Positions 33,623-47,243 of a stretch of 64,000 nucleotides of DNA are shown here, piece after piece. The notes under the pieces were generated by a model that saw nothing but the letters and a program-made list of their open reading frames with translations, had not been told where the DNA came from and did no database searches. The stretch spans positions 34,494,723-34,558,722 of the forward strand of contig CM075103.1 of the NCBI GenBank assembly GCA_037576195.1. The letters run 5' to 3'. Every line of letters begins with the position of its first letter. Positions within the stretch are counted from its first letter, which is position 1. The stretch is from Phytoseiulus persimilis (Eukaryota; Arthropoda; Arachnida; Mesostigmata; Phytoseiidae). The position numbers and the translations under genes were made by a program.

Positions 33623-36490
33623 TCACATTCGGTCAACGGTGCGGATACCGAGAATTCCGAAAGCCATCTCCATGACTTGAGCTGTCGCTTCGCACAGAGC
33701 GAGACGCGAGATGCTCACAGATTCAATTTGTCCCGTAGCCTTATTCTTCACAATGCAGTAGCAGTTGTCATAGAACTCGGAGAAACACGAGCTCAGGTCG
33801 TAGAGGTAGTCGCACAGCGGATGGATATACAGCTCATCCAACATAGTGAGGAGGATCTCCGGATACCTGAAATCGGAACGAGGAATTCGAAATAGATCCC
33901 AGCGCTTCGAGAATCGGAAACAGATATTCACGAATTCTCGCAGTTCGAGAGCTCACCGTATGAGCTGTTTGGCCAGTTTGATTTCTTTCGGATGCTCCAG
34001 GTTGAGCTCTGCGAACGAGGACTCTCTCATGTGAGCCGTATCGACACCGGCCTGACGCGCGATCGAGCGAATCCTAGTCAAGGAGTACAGGAGGTACGCA
34101 GCTGTTTTGCCGCGATCGTCCAGCATCTGGAAGGGGACAAGGCGTGATTCCGAGGCGACATCGTTCGAAGATCTCACGCGTCCACGAGACACAAGAATGA
34201 GGTGGAAAAAAAGGAGCTGGAGATCGAACTCACCCTGTCAAACGAGAACACGTAATCGTTGGTGCGAGAGTTTACCAAATCGGCAAATTTTATGCAGCCA
34301 TAAGCGACAGCTTCCTGAGCTTTTCTGAGCTCGTCCGGCGTCAACTCCTTGTCTCTACCCTTGGCCAGGAGTTTCTCTTTACACCTATGGGAGAAGGGTC
34401 GATGAGTTGAACGATCCAACTCGATTGATCCTCTCGACTAATCTTCGAGGCTCAAGGAACCTCACCGTTGGAGACCTTCATCGAGGAGATCGTTCAGCTT
34501 GACCGTTTCGCCCGATCGGGTTTTGAATTTTTTCCTGTCTTCACCCAGAACTAATCCGAAGGCAACGTGACTCAGCCTGGTTTTCCCATCGGCGTAACCC
34601 GCGATCTGGAACGAAGGAGTCAGGGGATGAGCTCTCTTTCGAAAAAGGAGGAATAGACGAGCGTCCGGACCGCAGAGAGTTCGAGTCGAGCGAGCCAGTG
34701 AGCGAGAAATTCGGACAAACCTGAGCGCACTTGAACAGCTGCTTGAAATGGGCGGACTGTCCCGAATCCACCACGTAGACCAGCCAGTCGCCTTTCTCTT
34801 CGTGAATGCGGTGCTTTATCGAAGCCATATCGGACGTGTCGTAAGTGAATCCGCCATCGCTCTTCACGATTGTCATAGGAACGATATTCTCCTCCTGAGG
34901 GTACATTACTTTTCGGCCATCTTCGAGCGATAACAGCCCCCGACTCTCGAGATCCTTCACCACGTCGATCATCATGTCCTGGTAGAAACTCTCGCCGCGT
35001 TCCACCAAAGAGATGTCAAGTCGGTCGTAGACGCTTTGCATTTCTTTGCGGCTCACATCACAGATCAGCTGCCAAGCTTTGACGATGTCCTTCTCCTTTG
35101 ATTGAAGCCGAACAACAGCTTTGTAAGCCCTGGCTTTGAACTTTTCGTCGCTGTCGAATCTCAGCTTGGACGCTTTGTAGAACTCCTGTAAATCAGCCAC
35201 AGGCGGAACTTTCTCTTTGTAATCGGGGAACTCGTCCATGAGGTGGGCGATCAGCATTCCGAATTGTGTGCCCCAGTCGCCGATGTGGTTGAGTCTGAGC
35301 ACGTCGTGCCCCACAAATTCGAGCAGGCGGCAAATGCTCTCGCCGATGATGGTAGACCTGTGAGTTGAAACGGAAATGACAACAAACTCCCACAGCACAG
35401 GCAAGAAGAGCACATTATGACAGGCAATGAAGACCATAGCTAAATCGGAGACCATAGCATCGCTGAATTCGAAATCATGATCGAAGGAACGGGATCGAGG
35501 GAACAACTCACCGCAGGTGACCGACATGCATCTGCTTGGCTATGTTCGGTGAAGAAAAATCAACAATGACCTTCAATTTCCGGTGAACAGGCGGAGGCAG
35601 CGTCCCACTTCTGAGAATATTCAGGGTCTCTTCGCGCACGAAGTCGGGACTCAGCTTGATGTTGATGAAGCCAGGACCAGCAATGGCTGTGGAACCGATC
35701 AACGGACTAGGAACCAATTTCTCGATCACCTTTTTGGCTATCGCCGCGGGAGATATGTTCTGTGGTACGAAAACAGTTGATGGTCATTGCCAACCTCGGT
35801 TGAGGAGGACTCGTTGTTATTGATTGATTCCAGAGGTACTGCGTCGCCTGATACACCATGTGGCTTTTCTGAGCGCTTGGATGTTTACCGTGCCGATCTC
35901 CTGGAGGAACTTCTTCGCCGGCATGGCTACGTTGCATTGGTAGTCTCCGAATTTCTCATTGGTCGACGGAGTCACGCCAACCTGAACGTGACCAGCCGCC
36001 TCGGGAAAGGCCGCATTGAAAGCCTGGAAGATGGAGCGCGTTGAGTTTCTAGCATTCCCCATGATTGTCGGTCATGAATTGACGGCCGATAAAAATCGAA
36101 TAATATTCCATACGGGGTCGAGTTCCAGGGAATTGGAGCCCGGGGGCTCACCTGCGTGAAGATGTCGCCTAGTATCGTCAGAGCACATCTTGAAGTGTTA
36201 CCCTGCTCGACCTTGCCACCTTCGCGGTGAATGCTCTGATAAAGCAAGGAGAAATACGTTCGTACCTCCAACTACACCGAGAGCGTGAAAATGTGCCTCA
36301 AATGCGGATCTCACTAAAGAACACGGAAACTGGAGAGAGGAGGGGCCACCTTTTTGAGGAAATCGATGTGGTAGCGCAGCTCGGCATTCTTGGATCGAAG
36401 CTCCTCCAAATGTTTGGGAACGTCTGAATCGGGAATCTCTCCCTTCCGGAGGCTTGTCGCGTCTTCGACGAGTTGTCCGAGCTCCGCTTG
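33623..36490 (-). CDS. RARS1: Cytosolic arginyl-tRNA synthetase (first exon not found)
   Basis: Charges tRNA-Arg with arginine in the cytoplasm. Nine exons, minus strand: 36490-36350, 36235-36152, 36023-35889, 35759-35512, 35357-34721, 34605-34466, 34384-34234, 34126-33957, 33866-33623; phases agree at all junctions and total 649 residues before TGA. Domains in order: N-terminal coiled-coil ([17 protein letters not shown]), the Add-1 tRNA D-loop-binding domain ([11 protein letters not shown]), the Rossmann catalytic domain with HVGHL as the HIGH motif split across the 35512/35357 junction (HVGHLR then STIIGES), [14 protein letters not shown], the KFKTRSG loop that takes the place of KMSKS, and the DALR anticodon-binding domain ending in GIRTVDRM. 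Length and order match animal RARS1. The remaining initiation exon should lie upstream of 36,490 and encode only a few residues; I could not place it. Confidence 0.95.
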
Positions 36491-39400
36491 CTGAAATTCC
36501 AGTCCGGATTACTTCCTTCGCACGATTCCGATCTGGGCAATCTAGAGCATTGCTCCCCCGACAGACTGGCAGCTGTTCAAACTGTGCGGCGAAGTTGTTA
36601 CAGTGCCGCGCCTCCTGGACGGAGTGATTGACGGGACTCCTGGCCACTGTTGGAGCATCTCACTTCCATCCGATTCGTGCAATCAGGAGTATTCCCCGCT
36701 AATAACGCGGTCTCCTCTCGCACATCGCAGTAAGGACATTCCTCCAGCCACGTTCTCTCAACCGGGAAACAAACGTCCACAGAAGCATACCCTTATCTCC
36801 GTGACCATATGGTCTTTTGGAGCTCTGATTCCTCCGGCGTCATACACTACAGAGTTGGAGAAGGGAGAAACCTTCAGAAATTCAGATGAGACATTCCAGC
36901 TTTGAAACAGAGCGATGAGGGAATTCTCTACCGCAAGCTCACGGAAAATTTTCGGCAGCGATTCCAATTCAATGAAGGGATCCAGCGGCGCGGATAAGCC
37001 TCCCGAGACTCATGTGCCTTTTACACGAGAACTTCCCAATCCCGATCGAAAACGCCTTTCGTATCCGAGCAGCTCTCGAACCCGCTCAAGTGACTGATGG
37101 TAAACGAAATCGGCAGTCGGCACGCATGCTGGTGCGGAATCTCATTGGCACTACTCGCCGTGAGATCGACAAGGTCCACATGGCTCAGTCGAAGCTCTCT
37201 CTGAGATTCAACGCCACACGACCGTGGCAACAGAATTTCGAGCTCTCGGGGGGTGGGAGAGCTGTCAGCGCCGCGCCTGCTCAGAAATTTCTTACACATT
37301 TCTCAGCGTCCGACCACAGCGAGGCCGCGGTGTCAACCTCCATTTCGATTGTGTTCTTTCCGATCTATTCCAGTTTCTCCGGTGCTGGTTACCAATGTGC
37401 GTGTGTACTACAAGCAAGCAGACGACCGCGCGCGTAGCAGACGACGTCCGAGTGAGACGACGACGATATGGCGTTTCATCGGGCGGACAGCGGACGAAGA
37501 GCGCGCGAGGGTCATCCGGAGAGGCTACGGCGGATATTTTGAATCAGTTACTGCGGCCTGTCGGAGGACGAAAAACTTCCTCGAGCGCAGGAAGCGCGGT
37601 AAAAACGCAGTGCAACGTACTATCAGCACAACCGCCGTACTCAGGGCAAGAATAAACCGAGCTTTGTACAGCTCACCCGCCTGCACCACCGCGATGTTTC
37701 ACGGTTTGAGAATTGAGAGCTCCCGCAGCAATATCGAACTTCGAAGGCAGGGGCCCGGTCGGGGTTTGCTTCCCGTCTGGAAACTGTTTGACAGAACGCG
37801 AACGCTCCTTCTGTGCGCCGCTCTGGAGATACAGGAGCGTGAACGGTGCTGCTGATTGCCAAACTGAGGGATGGACGATGTTGCTCGCGGCCCCGGCCGA
37901 TACAACGCGCCACAAGACTGGGAGGAGGAGGCATTTTCGCCAAGGGGGGGGGGTCGGGACCCTGACAAAGAATGACACTATTTGTCGTTCCGAACAAGCG
38001 CATTTCAGAAGGTTAGCATGTAGCTAATTCTTCATCTGGGAGCACAAGTCTACATACACAGTATATAGGGGCGTTTTAGGCTTTGGTGCCGGAATATACC
38101 GCACCATCCCCGGTTACGCCAGTGCAGTCATATGGATAAGGAGTCAGATCGGAAGGAATGCGCGTTCTGCGGTCGGCCTCCGCCAGAGCTCGAGGGGGAG
38201 AGGAGCTCGGTGCGCCTACTCAGTCCCTCGAAAACTTAGTTGGAGATCAAGACATATGCTCGTCAAATATTCGAATCAAGTGAACGGGGAAATCTCATTC
38301 GCCAGACACCTTCATGGTGAGGCACGAGGGTACTGTGAGGAGCGGGTTAGCCTTTTTGATCGGGGGAATAGTACGATAGCCTCGCCCGGGATTCCGACAA
38401 GTATGATATCTGATCAACTCGAGAGGCTCAAGTTGGACTCCCCGAAATGGGTTCTCGGTTTCCAGAAATTCTCGAGGAACGGATTCCTACATTCTGTCTC
38501 CTGCTTCCAATCAATGGGAGGACATCGGGTCAGGGAGAACTATAATGACGACCAAACCGACGTCAAATCGATGACGACTGACTGTCGGCTTGCAGCGATG
38601 ACCAAGGTTGTCCCGACGTTTCGGAACGAGCCGGCCTTGCTGGTAAACTGCTCCAAAAGGACTCGACGCCAAAGCAGATTGAGAACTTTGAGAACAGAAA
38701 CTCATAGATTTTGTCATTAAATTTGCGGAACATGGCGCGTCCTCATCATGGAGGAGAATCGAATTGGTCAATTTCCTGGCCTCGGTCTACCAGTAAAATG
38801 ATAGCTGTGGCGATCAGAGAATCTTTGCTATGTGGACGGAAAGAATTCGAATCGTCGGAAACGACGAATGCATAGAGCAAAACGCTCATGTTAAACTCTG
38901 TCAGCGGCGGGGCAAATCGGCTCTGGGTGCGCCTACCGAGCTCAGGGCTTATTGTGGAATTGTAGCCAGTCGGTCAGTCAGAATCTATCCCGCTCACATC
39001 GCCCAGCGCGATGTTCAACAGAGAGATATCGAGATAACTTTCCTGTGACTGAGAGCCGAGATTTTTGAGCCCGAAATCGGTGAGTCATCATTCTATAGTG
39101 TCATTATCTGCTCAGAAACATCAAATAATGCATTCACGAGTAGGGGAACAACATGGTTCGAGGAATCTCTGAGGGCTGTTCACTGCGGTTTTGCCTCGTC
39201 GCATCCGCGACTGCATCCTCTCTAACTGCATCCAAAACGAGCCACCTCATCGGAATACGGAGAATCGAAGGGGAACTGCAACCGAGGGGATGAGTGTTCC
39301 TCGCACGCCATCACCTCAACCGAGGCGCTCTCTGATTTCCGCTAGAATTTTCGCAAGTCCAACAGGGTGGATTTCAGAGCCGGATGCAAAGATTCCATCG

Positions 39401-41300
39401 GACTCAGTCGTCCTTCTACATCTAGTCGAGCAAGCAGTATCATATCAGGATGATGATGAGCATTTTTAGCGGATGCCGCTTCAGATCGAGAGGACCCTCA
39501 GACGAATTTATCGGATAACAAACGCTTGAGTATCATTCAAGGGTTACGAGAATAAGCTTCTCCTGGCTCCCAGCCAGACGTCGGCCCCACTTCAGAGACA
39601 ATCGCGATCAACAGAGCTTGAAACTCACATACTCCGTCCTTCATCCTACCCCTAGTGCTACAGGTGAAATACCGGCAGAAATTCCAGAGATAACCAGATT
39701 GCATGCTCAGAGCTCGTCATTGGAGCCTGATGCCCTTTGCCATCGTGCAACGAATATGTGAAGCTCTGGTTTCTAATAAGGAATACGAGATCAGACGTTA
39801 CTCTCAAACACGGCGTGGAGCAAGCTCGATTCGGTAGCTTGAACCCCCATGTCCGAGGATCTGCTCGCAGCGATCAAGACGTTCAAGAAGAGCTTTTTCA
39901 TCTTCTTCCCTACCATCAATCAACGGCAGCTCATTCGACCAGATTCGAGTCTCGAGTATTTGCGTACATAAATATTCTCCTCCATAAGAGCTCCTCAAGA
40001 ACTTTCGATTGCGAAGGTAGCTCGGAATCCAGAGTCGTCGAGGCCTCCGAATGCAGCTCTGGAGTGATGACTAGTTAGTGTTTGCGAGCGAGCGAATTCT
40101 CATAAAGTGAACTGCGAGTTCGTTAGACTGCCCTGGGCACAAGCTCCAAATCGAGGCCGCTCAAATTAACACCCCCCAAGGTGGTAGAAGCGTTCCGGGG
40201 CCGCTAATTCAACAAACGTCTGTAGCGCCATTATTGGATACCTCATAGCCTCAAGGAGGGCCTATCCACGTTGAGCCAACTCGATGCTCCAGGAGATTCC
40301 GCTTTTTCAGGGTCTGGCCGCTCAAGAATTCCCAGGCAGGAAGAAAACACGGTGAGTAGGCCAAAATTTCAAAGGATGGCTCCGGCAGGGTTGAGCTCTC
40401 TCCATCAGCTGAACTCTGAGAAGTCTCCGCGTCATTTTGTGAGATTGAAATGCATCGGCGAAAACCCGGAAACCATTGGGAGTGTGATTCAAGAGTGAAA
40501 CTTGTTCTGAATCCCTGCCTAATTTCGATTTAGCACTATTCAACATCACAGACTGGCACGAGGAAAAAAATCGTCCAGCGCAGGCATCAGAGAAGAGAAA
40601 ACCTCCCGAGTTCTGAACTTACTGCGGCACGCATCCGTGGGTCATTCAGGTCAAGACGGACAAGACTCATGAGATTGGACGCTTTTTATGGTACAGCATC
40701 CTCAATAGAAATAAGTTCGAGAGGAACAAAACAGCAGAAATAAGGAGCATGCATGCTAAACGTCGATCTTTCCTTTTGATTCTCGCTCGAAGTGCAGCAC
40801 ATTCTGAGCAGGTTCCGGAAGAGCTAGAAAAATCTAACTGAGCGGGAACTCCCGAGCTGGGCGAATTGTCAAAGCTCATGGGTGATTCCTGCGGTGAGAT
40901 CGCAGGGGGGGAATCGATATCATGTTCAACCGGCTTCTTCGTAGAACGTTTCCGCAGCAATTCTTGCTCGAGGCTGACCGACATTGATTGAGTGAGTGAC
41001 ACAGCAGTCGGCATCTAGGGAGACTCCGAACCGTCGTCTGGACTACCAGCAACGAGATCTGCGACACTGCAAGACGCTCGGGCGCTGGGACAGGCGTCAA
41101 GCGCTCCCTGGGCGGGAAGTCCAGAAGAATATTGTCGGGGCTCTGGTATGATCCCAAACACCACCTGAAGAAATAAAATAGCGAACGGCGAAACTCGAGT
41201 CATGTACCGCCGCGAAATGCACAAGTCTAAACTTCGTTATGCTTGGCCCGAGGAACAGCGTCGGGTTCAGACTGCGATGTGTCAGATCCGAATTCTTTGC
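36491..41300. other. Unresolved region with scattered exon-like fragments on both strands
   Basis: Probably the ArgRS promoter and first exon, then uncharacterised sequence. Coding-like pieces with splice signals occur on the minus strand (for example 40670-40623 starting MSLVRLDLNDPRM, joining in phase to an exon starting at 40552) and on the plus strand over the same bases (40,224-40,350, ending at a GTGAGT donor). They conflict, and none matches a family I know, so no gene is called. Confidence 0.3.
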
Positions 41301-44300
41301 GGCGGGTCAGAGTTTATAATCGAGTTCAGGAACCTGTGCTCAGCTCAAGCAGCTTTTGGCGTCCCCGCTTCGCCTCGAGATCTCGACGGGGAACAGCACA
41401 ACGAAAGAGAGTCACTAACTTTCGTCAACACGGTTGCCAATGGGGGGAAATAGTTTCGTTTCGCTACTCGGCATGATGACCGCATGTGTCTCCATTTGAT
41501 GATCAAGAGAGAAAGCGAGGACGGAACCGGAAAGACAGAGGAGGGAAAAGGGAAGGAGTGCTAACCGTCAGTCGAGCTGCGACTGGGACCGATGGGAACA
41601 GCGAGTGTTCGCGTGAACGGGCGACATTCGCGCCGTTTCGAAGACACGGACCTGATTAGAAAGAACGTTCTTCTCACTTCCACTGTTCTACTTCTGCTCA
41701 CTCGCCGAGTCGGTCGTTCCCCCAGTTCTCCGTTGCAACTCATTGTTTCCAGATCGAGAGCTTCTACCGCTCCTCACAGCCGACAGTGAATCACCTCATC
41801 CAGACGATCTGGTCCGGCATACAAGGTCTCAGTTCCAAGGGGCAGTAGGCCTAAAGTCAAGGAAGGTGCCGCCATCTCGTACTCGTGCATCCTTCCGCTG
41901 GTAGCGTCCGTGCATGCGAAAGAATCTCCTAAGAGCTGTGCTATAATGGCTTATCAGGCGGGCGGGCGGGCGACTGCGCCCAGCGTGCTTCCGCGGAGAA
42001 CGATCCATCAATTTGGTTCCACGTCGTTCTGTCCGCGTGACTGAGATCCGCATTGTCCCGTGGGGTTGAGGCTGACCCCCTGCAACTCTCTCTCCCCTCC
42101 TCGAGCCCAAACGTGGGGGGGGGGGAGGCGGGGTTGGAGCTCTCACAGCGATCAACAAACCCAAGTCCGTTGCCGACTGAACTCTTTCAGTCGGCAACCT
42201 TGATTGTTCAAAAGCCAAGTTTCCAGCCTTCCGGGAAATAATTCTGCCGTGGATCAGCACTGGCTCCGTGTTCTTCCTCGAGGGTGCGTTTCCGACGGGC
42301 AGCTCAAAACTCCGACGCTCCGAAAACCCCGCTTCGACGTATAACCTCTCGAAGACGATTTTTCCACGATGTAGAGTACTTTCAATGGCATCGGGCACAT
42401 CAATCTCAATTTCCAGACATCAGTCCGGGCTCCTACGGCCGCGATACGGATTCCGTGGTCATCTTCAAGCTCGGGCTGAGGAGAAAAACAAAGCAGCGTG
42501 TATTCATTCGAAAGAGCAATTCATTTAATCGCCCGTATCGTCGTAGTAAAGTGTGAATCGATTGTCCGCAGCACCAAGACGTCTACGAGGCTTCGTCGGC
42601 TCGAAGATTAATTACACGACGTGCGGTGCGGCCCGGGGTCCGTCAAACATATTAATGGCGAGACTATTATCTAAGAGCATGAAGGCGCTGCAGCGGGAGC
42701 GGTCCCGCATTTTGGTTCGACGTTCGTTCATCGGAACTGACCACTGTACCAACCACACAGCGTTGCGCATCATAAATGAGTGAGCGGAAATTGTTCCAGT
42801 TGTCTTTGCAAGCCATGAGTGTCCCTTGTAGTCGAGGATTTCGACCGTTGTCGGGCCAAGGAGGGCGTGCTGGAGGACGGTCTGAGGAAAAGGGGGTTCG
42901 TGATTCACCTGACAGATATGCCAGCTTGGGGATTAGGGCGGTAGCTGGCCGACTGGTCTCGCGTGACCATAAGCCCTTCCTCAGAATTCATTGGGGCATT
43001 GTACGCTGCTGGAAAGGGTGAATTATAAAAGAGTGCAAGTAATCAGAATTGAGCGCCATTAATCAGGTCTGCCCTGCTGTCATAAGAAAATACGAGAGGC
43101 TGGCCCTAGTTTGAACCATATTCATCGCAAGGAGGCCGCCGCCGCCGCCAGCGCGCTTAAGGGAGAGTCGGGGAGAACAGCGAGCAAGATTCATCAGACT
43201 TAAAATCCTAGAGAGGCACGTGGCGTCTGGTCTGAATAAAGAGAGCAGTGAGTGACTCAGCGTTTGGACTGGAGCCCGAGCTCGAGACAGGGCCGATCGC
43301 GGCACTGGCGGCGGTCGCGGTGGTGTGAAGGAGGCCGCCTCGGTTTACAATGCTCGCTCGAGCCGTGCAACAACTTCACCCCCGCTCGGAGCGACAAGAC
43401 TCCGAGGACGGCTTTAAACTTTATTCTAATGCCTACCATGTCGCCGACGAGGGACTGCCGCCGACCCAGGGAACATCAGACGATAATTTTTCTCGCAGCG
43501 GAGGCTTGGGCTCATGGAAAGTCAAGCGCCGCGACCGAGCTGTCTGCGATCCACGGCCTATGGTTCGAAGTTTTTCCGTTTCAGTGATTTGCCGGTCACT
43601 GGATGAAGGAGAATTCTTCGGAAGTGTCTTTCCCCTCCGGATCTGACTCGAGAAGAAATCTCAGAGCACCGGACTTTGACCCGACAGGGCTAGTCACCGA
43701 GTAAGCGGACACTTGAAGTTTCCCTCGTTTTCTGCCCGATTCACATCGATGGAATTCTCTGCCTCCGAATCGGAGCTCTAACAGCCTTCGCGTTCGGAAA
43801 ATCCCGTCGTCTACGAGAATCTTCGCTCAAATACAAACGGAGAAACCCAGGGAGATTTCCAGTCGTTGATTCCACCTGTCCCCCGCTCGATCGAAGGAAA
43901 CATGGCCCACGGCTCAAGATGTCGTTATTATCTGTTCTTTTTTTTACGGGAGTGACGTGCCGGGTGGCTCGCTGGCACTAACTGGCTCTGTGACGTGCGG
44001 TGTTTTACATTCGATCGGCCGCACAGCAAGCGATTGGACAACGAGTTCGCTCGCTTCGTTCCGGCACATTTGAAATATTTAATTGGTGCGCTGCTGGGTA
44101 CAGCTAGGGCCATGGAAGCGTCTGGTCAGTCGGTCGGTCGGTGAACAAGCCGACAGTTCGGCGGACTTCTATGGTTTTCTTTCTTGAGCTGCGATCGCTT
44201 TGGGGTTGATCTGTCAGTGTTTGCAACAACTACCGTTTCCCGCCACATCTTCGCTAGACGTCTGCGAGAGGAAACGGCCTGCAACGATGAGTATTGCCGA

Positions 44301-46860
44301 AATTTTTCCGAAAGATGCCCCGAACTAACAGATCGATTTCGCAGCAGACTTTCGTCATCAGTGACATTCCATTCCATTTGTCGTCCAAGCCTCATGATTC
44401 CGGTAGTCCCCGATATTGATACAATACATTCGAAGCATGCGTTTGAAATCCTTCTCTTCCAAGGGCTGCCATAATCTAGCGACTGAACGACTCTCTGAGG
44501 ATTTGGGTGACTTATTTCATGGCGAGTCGCCTGATGCTGATTTCGATTAGAAGAACATATCCGTTTGGCAGTCCTCGAGAATTCCATGGAAAGATTCGAT
44601 AGGGGCGATGTCGGCCTATCGCGAGTGGTCTGGAATCAGTCCTCCGCAAATCGTGTTCGGCTCAACGTTGGGGATTTTTTTTCTCAATTCTCTTCCGAGG
44701 AATGAGAACCCTCTGAGGAGTTCTCCGACTTTATTCCCCCTCGTTTCACATTTCCAGAGTACTTCGCCACGAGTCGGGTGCATCCAGTGAGCGTGACAAG
44801 ATATCCTCGCATCGCATGCCCGCCTATCGACAGGCCATAACTACGACGCGGCGTGGCCTGCAGTGCGTTGCCCGCGAACGTCAATCAAGAGGGCCCGATG
44901 CAATATCGCGGGGAGCCGTACGAGCGAAAATCATATCAAGCTGCGCTAGCCCCGCCGGCCATACTGTAGACATCAGACGGCCCCACATCCGAGCTCGCGG
45001 GCACGTGCGCACTCCGCAGCCTACTCTGCACCGTCGTAGGGCCGCTATGGAAACGTCCTCGGTCACGACGAACACAACGTCGTCCCATCGTTGGCCGCGA
45101 CGGCCATCATTTCACATCGTCATGGACACGCCATATGATGAGCCGTGTAATTATAAGTAACTCAAGGACCCGGAGAGTACTGTTCAGAACTGGGGGTCTT
45201 GACCCAGGAGTTCGGTTTCGGCCGTACAAGCCTCTCGGGCAAACTACAATTCTTCCCGAGCTATCTCTGGCCGTTCCGGCCCATCTCGCCCGATTCAGCA
45301 TCGAGATGTGATGCGTGAACATGACTCGGCTCGGCTCTCCAAACTCTGGTTCCGCGTTACTCGCTTGCATCTGAGCAAGAAACTCTTGCACCGACTATCC
45401 AAAAACTCTTCGTTTCTCTCTTGTCGATATCTGTCGAACTCGATGTCCGCGAGAGGGTCACGCGAGCACTTCCCGTGGCTAGTTCCTGGAAAATACTCGG
45501 GGGGAATTCGACAAGAGCTCTAGGGGACCTTTCCCCGAAGAGTACAGAGAATCTTCTGCTGGCTGATTCGATCGGAATTCACTTTCGGCACTTTATAAGG
45601 GCCGGTCAGTGTCGGAGAGTGAAGTCTCCCCAAGGCAAGGAAGTCCATGGAGGAAGCTGAGCGAATTCGGCTGTCATCAGCAATCGAGCGCGGAACATTC
45701 AGGTTCTCCGGTCACGACTCTACCATAGTCACAAACCCATTTGCTAGATGCGCTGAGGGGAAGACTGAACACAAAATGTCATCTGCAATCAATCAAAGCC
45801 TCAACCCGGGTCTCCCGAGCTCCGTTGATATCCATTAAGGTAGATTTTCGAGTTGTTGAGTCGTGCATCTGGATCGGTTGCCGGCGCTCTCTTTTCTATT
45901 TTATTCGCAAACAAGTCCGGCTCCGTTCATTCTCATCGCACTCTCCCCGTACACAGGCCATTACCTGGGCCTATCTCTCCCCCTCGACCGATCCCCACCT
46001 CCGACTGGTGAGGGACGCCGGAGAGGGAGTCGCGTGGCCATGTTATGACTCACCCCCAGAGAAGACTCGAACCCCCAACCTACTGGAGCTATACACTCCC
46101 AGAGCCTCCGGCGCTGGATGCTAGCGACTTCGCACAGGAATAAGTTCTCGTACTGTTATTGGTGGAGCTAGAATCAGTGTTTCCGGAGCAGCAACTCTGC
46201 GAGCTACTTTTTGTTCCGAGTGCGCGACCCCGGGTCGGATCAAGTGTTCGAGGCGGATTGTGACTTGGAGATCTTTGAAAAATGTAGGGTTCGCACGGGC
46301 GGGAAACGTTGAGATCGCGGACGGAGGTGACTCGCTACGCACACCGCGCTGTAGTTTTGCTTTACAAACGCCCAAAGAGGAGTGAAACTCAAGGAGCTTC
46401 CGCCAGACACTGACGGATACCTTGGAGGTGACTTAAGCTCGATGACAGGAGGGCTGTGACCGCGAACTACGGCCCTGACCGTTCCCGAGAGCCGATGCGA
46501 AATTGCGCAAGCAGAACACAAAAAGCGAATCTACAACTTCGCTCACGTCCCTCGTATCTCTCCCCCTCGATGCCCGTGAGTTGTTCGTGAAACCTTTCGC
46601 TCCCGTGCTGTCCCTGCGTGAATCATAAGGCTGTGGTCCGCGCTTTGTGCACAGGAGAGCGAGCGACCCACCTACCTGCCCATATATCCGTCGGTCTCCA
46701 AATCGAGCGGTTCATCTATTCCGAGGGGACATCGGAGCGAACAGCGTCTCAAATGTGACCAAGACTCTTCGAGCATCGGTTCCTTGTTTCGGACGTGCGG
46801 ATAGTTCGAGAAGCCAGTTCTTGTGATCGTATGTGGTTCGGATAAACGTCAACTCTAACC
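41301..46860. other. Intergenic or intronic, no gene recognised
   Basis: Only short or featureless frames. G-rich run near 42,115-42,126. One tRNA-like relic is listed separately. Confidence 0.4.
46042..46106 (-). repeat. tRNA-like A/B-box relic, possible SINE head
   Basis: On the minus strand a TAGCTCCAGTAGG block (A-box-like) is followed after only a few bases by GGGGGTTCGAGTC (B-box-like). The spacing is too short for an anticodon arm, so it is not a working tRNA. It resembles a truncated tRNA-derived SINE head; no second copy was noticed in the window. Confidence 0.3.
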
Positions 46861-47243
46861 ATGCAGAAGTGGACGAAGTGTTACAGTGTACTCTGCTGTT
46901 TACTGTTGGCGGTCTCGGTGCGAACGGCCAGCGACAGAGACTATCGGGAAAACCTGGGTAAGTTCATCAGCTGCGAAGGACGAATATGTCCCACCAGGGG
47001 TGGAAAACGAACAGCGTCCGGATGGAGTTCAATCATTCCAGTCCGACCTCGAAGTGAGCGGAATTTCGGGTCGAGAGGAGTCTGCGGCCGTGTCCGAGAT
47101 TCGTCGAATCCGATTCCGCAGCGATCGGAATGCGATCCAGTTTCTTGTTCGATCAATTGTTGGCGCTTCGATTATTGGATCTGTTCAACGAATTGAAGGG
47201 CCACCTCATCGAGGGCCAGATGGAGGCCCCGAACGCGGGAAGG
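46861..47243 (+). CDS. 5' exons of a putative secreted protein, family unknown
   Basis: Exon 1 (46,861-46,957) starts MQKWTKCYSVLCCLLLAVSV, a good signal peptide, and ends ENLG at a consensus donor GTAAGT (phase 1). A phase-matching second exon is 47,122-47,243, reading a leucine-rich amphipathic stretch (SFLFDQLLALRLLDLFNELK) and ending at a GTGAAC donor. An alternative acceptor near 47,020 gives another open, charged sequence beginning GVENEQRPDG. Unspliced, exon 1 runs on to a stop after 111 residues. Later exons were not identified. No conserved family is recognised; a neuropeptide or other secreted factor is possible. Confidence 0.4.

Noticed and set aside
34127..34233. Apparent frame break between two ArgRS exons
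   Set aside because: Re-reading the donor (AGG followed by GTGAGT) restores phase 0; the intron is ordinary and no insertion is needed.
37253..37855. 200-codon plus-strand frame
   Set aside because: Arg/Ser-rich with no domain, overlapped by open frames on the other strand in the same GC-rich patch; no start context or splice support.
40667..41014. Minus-strand frame that looks like a tail-anchored membrane protein
   Set aside because: Its transmembrane segment is the translation of a T/C-rich tract directly before a possible splice acceptor, so it is more likely intronic.
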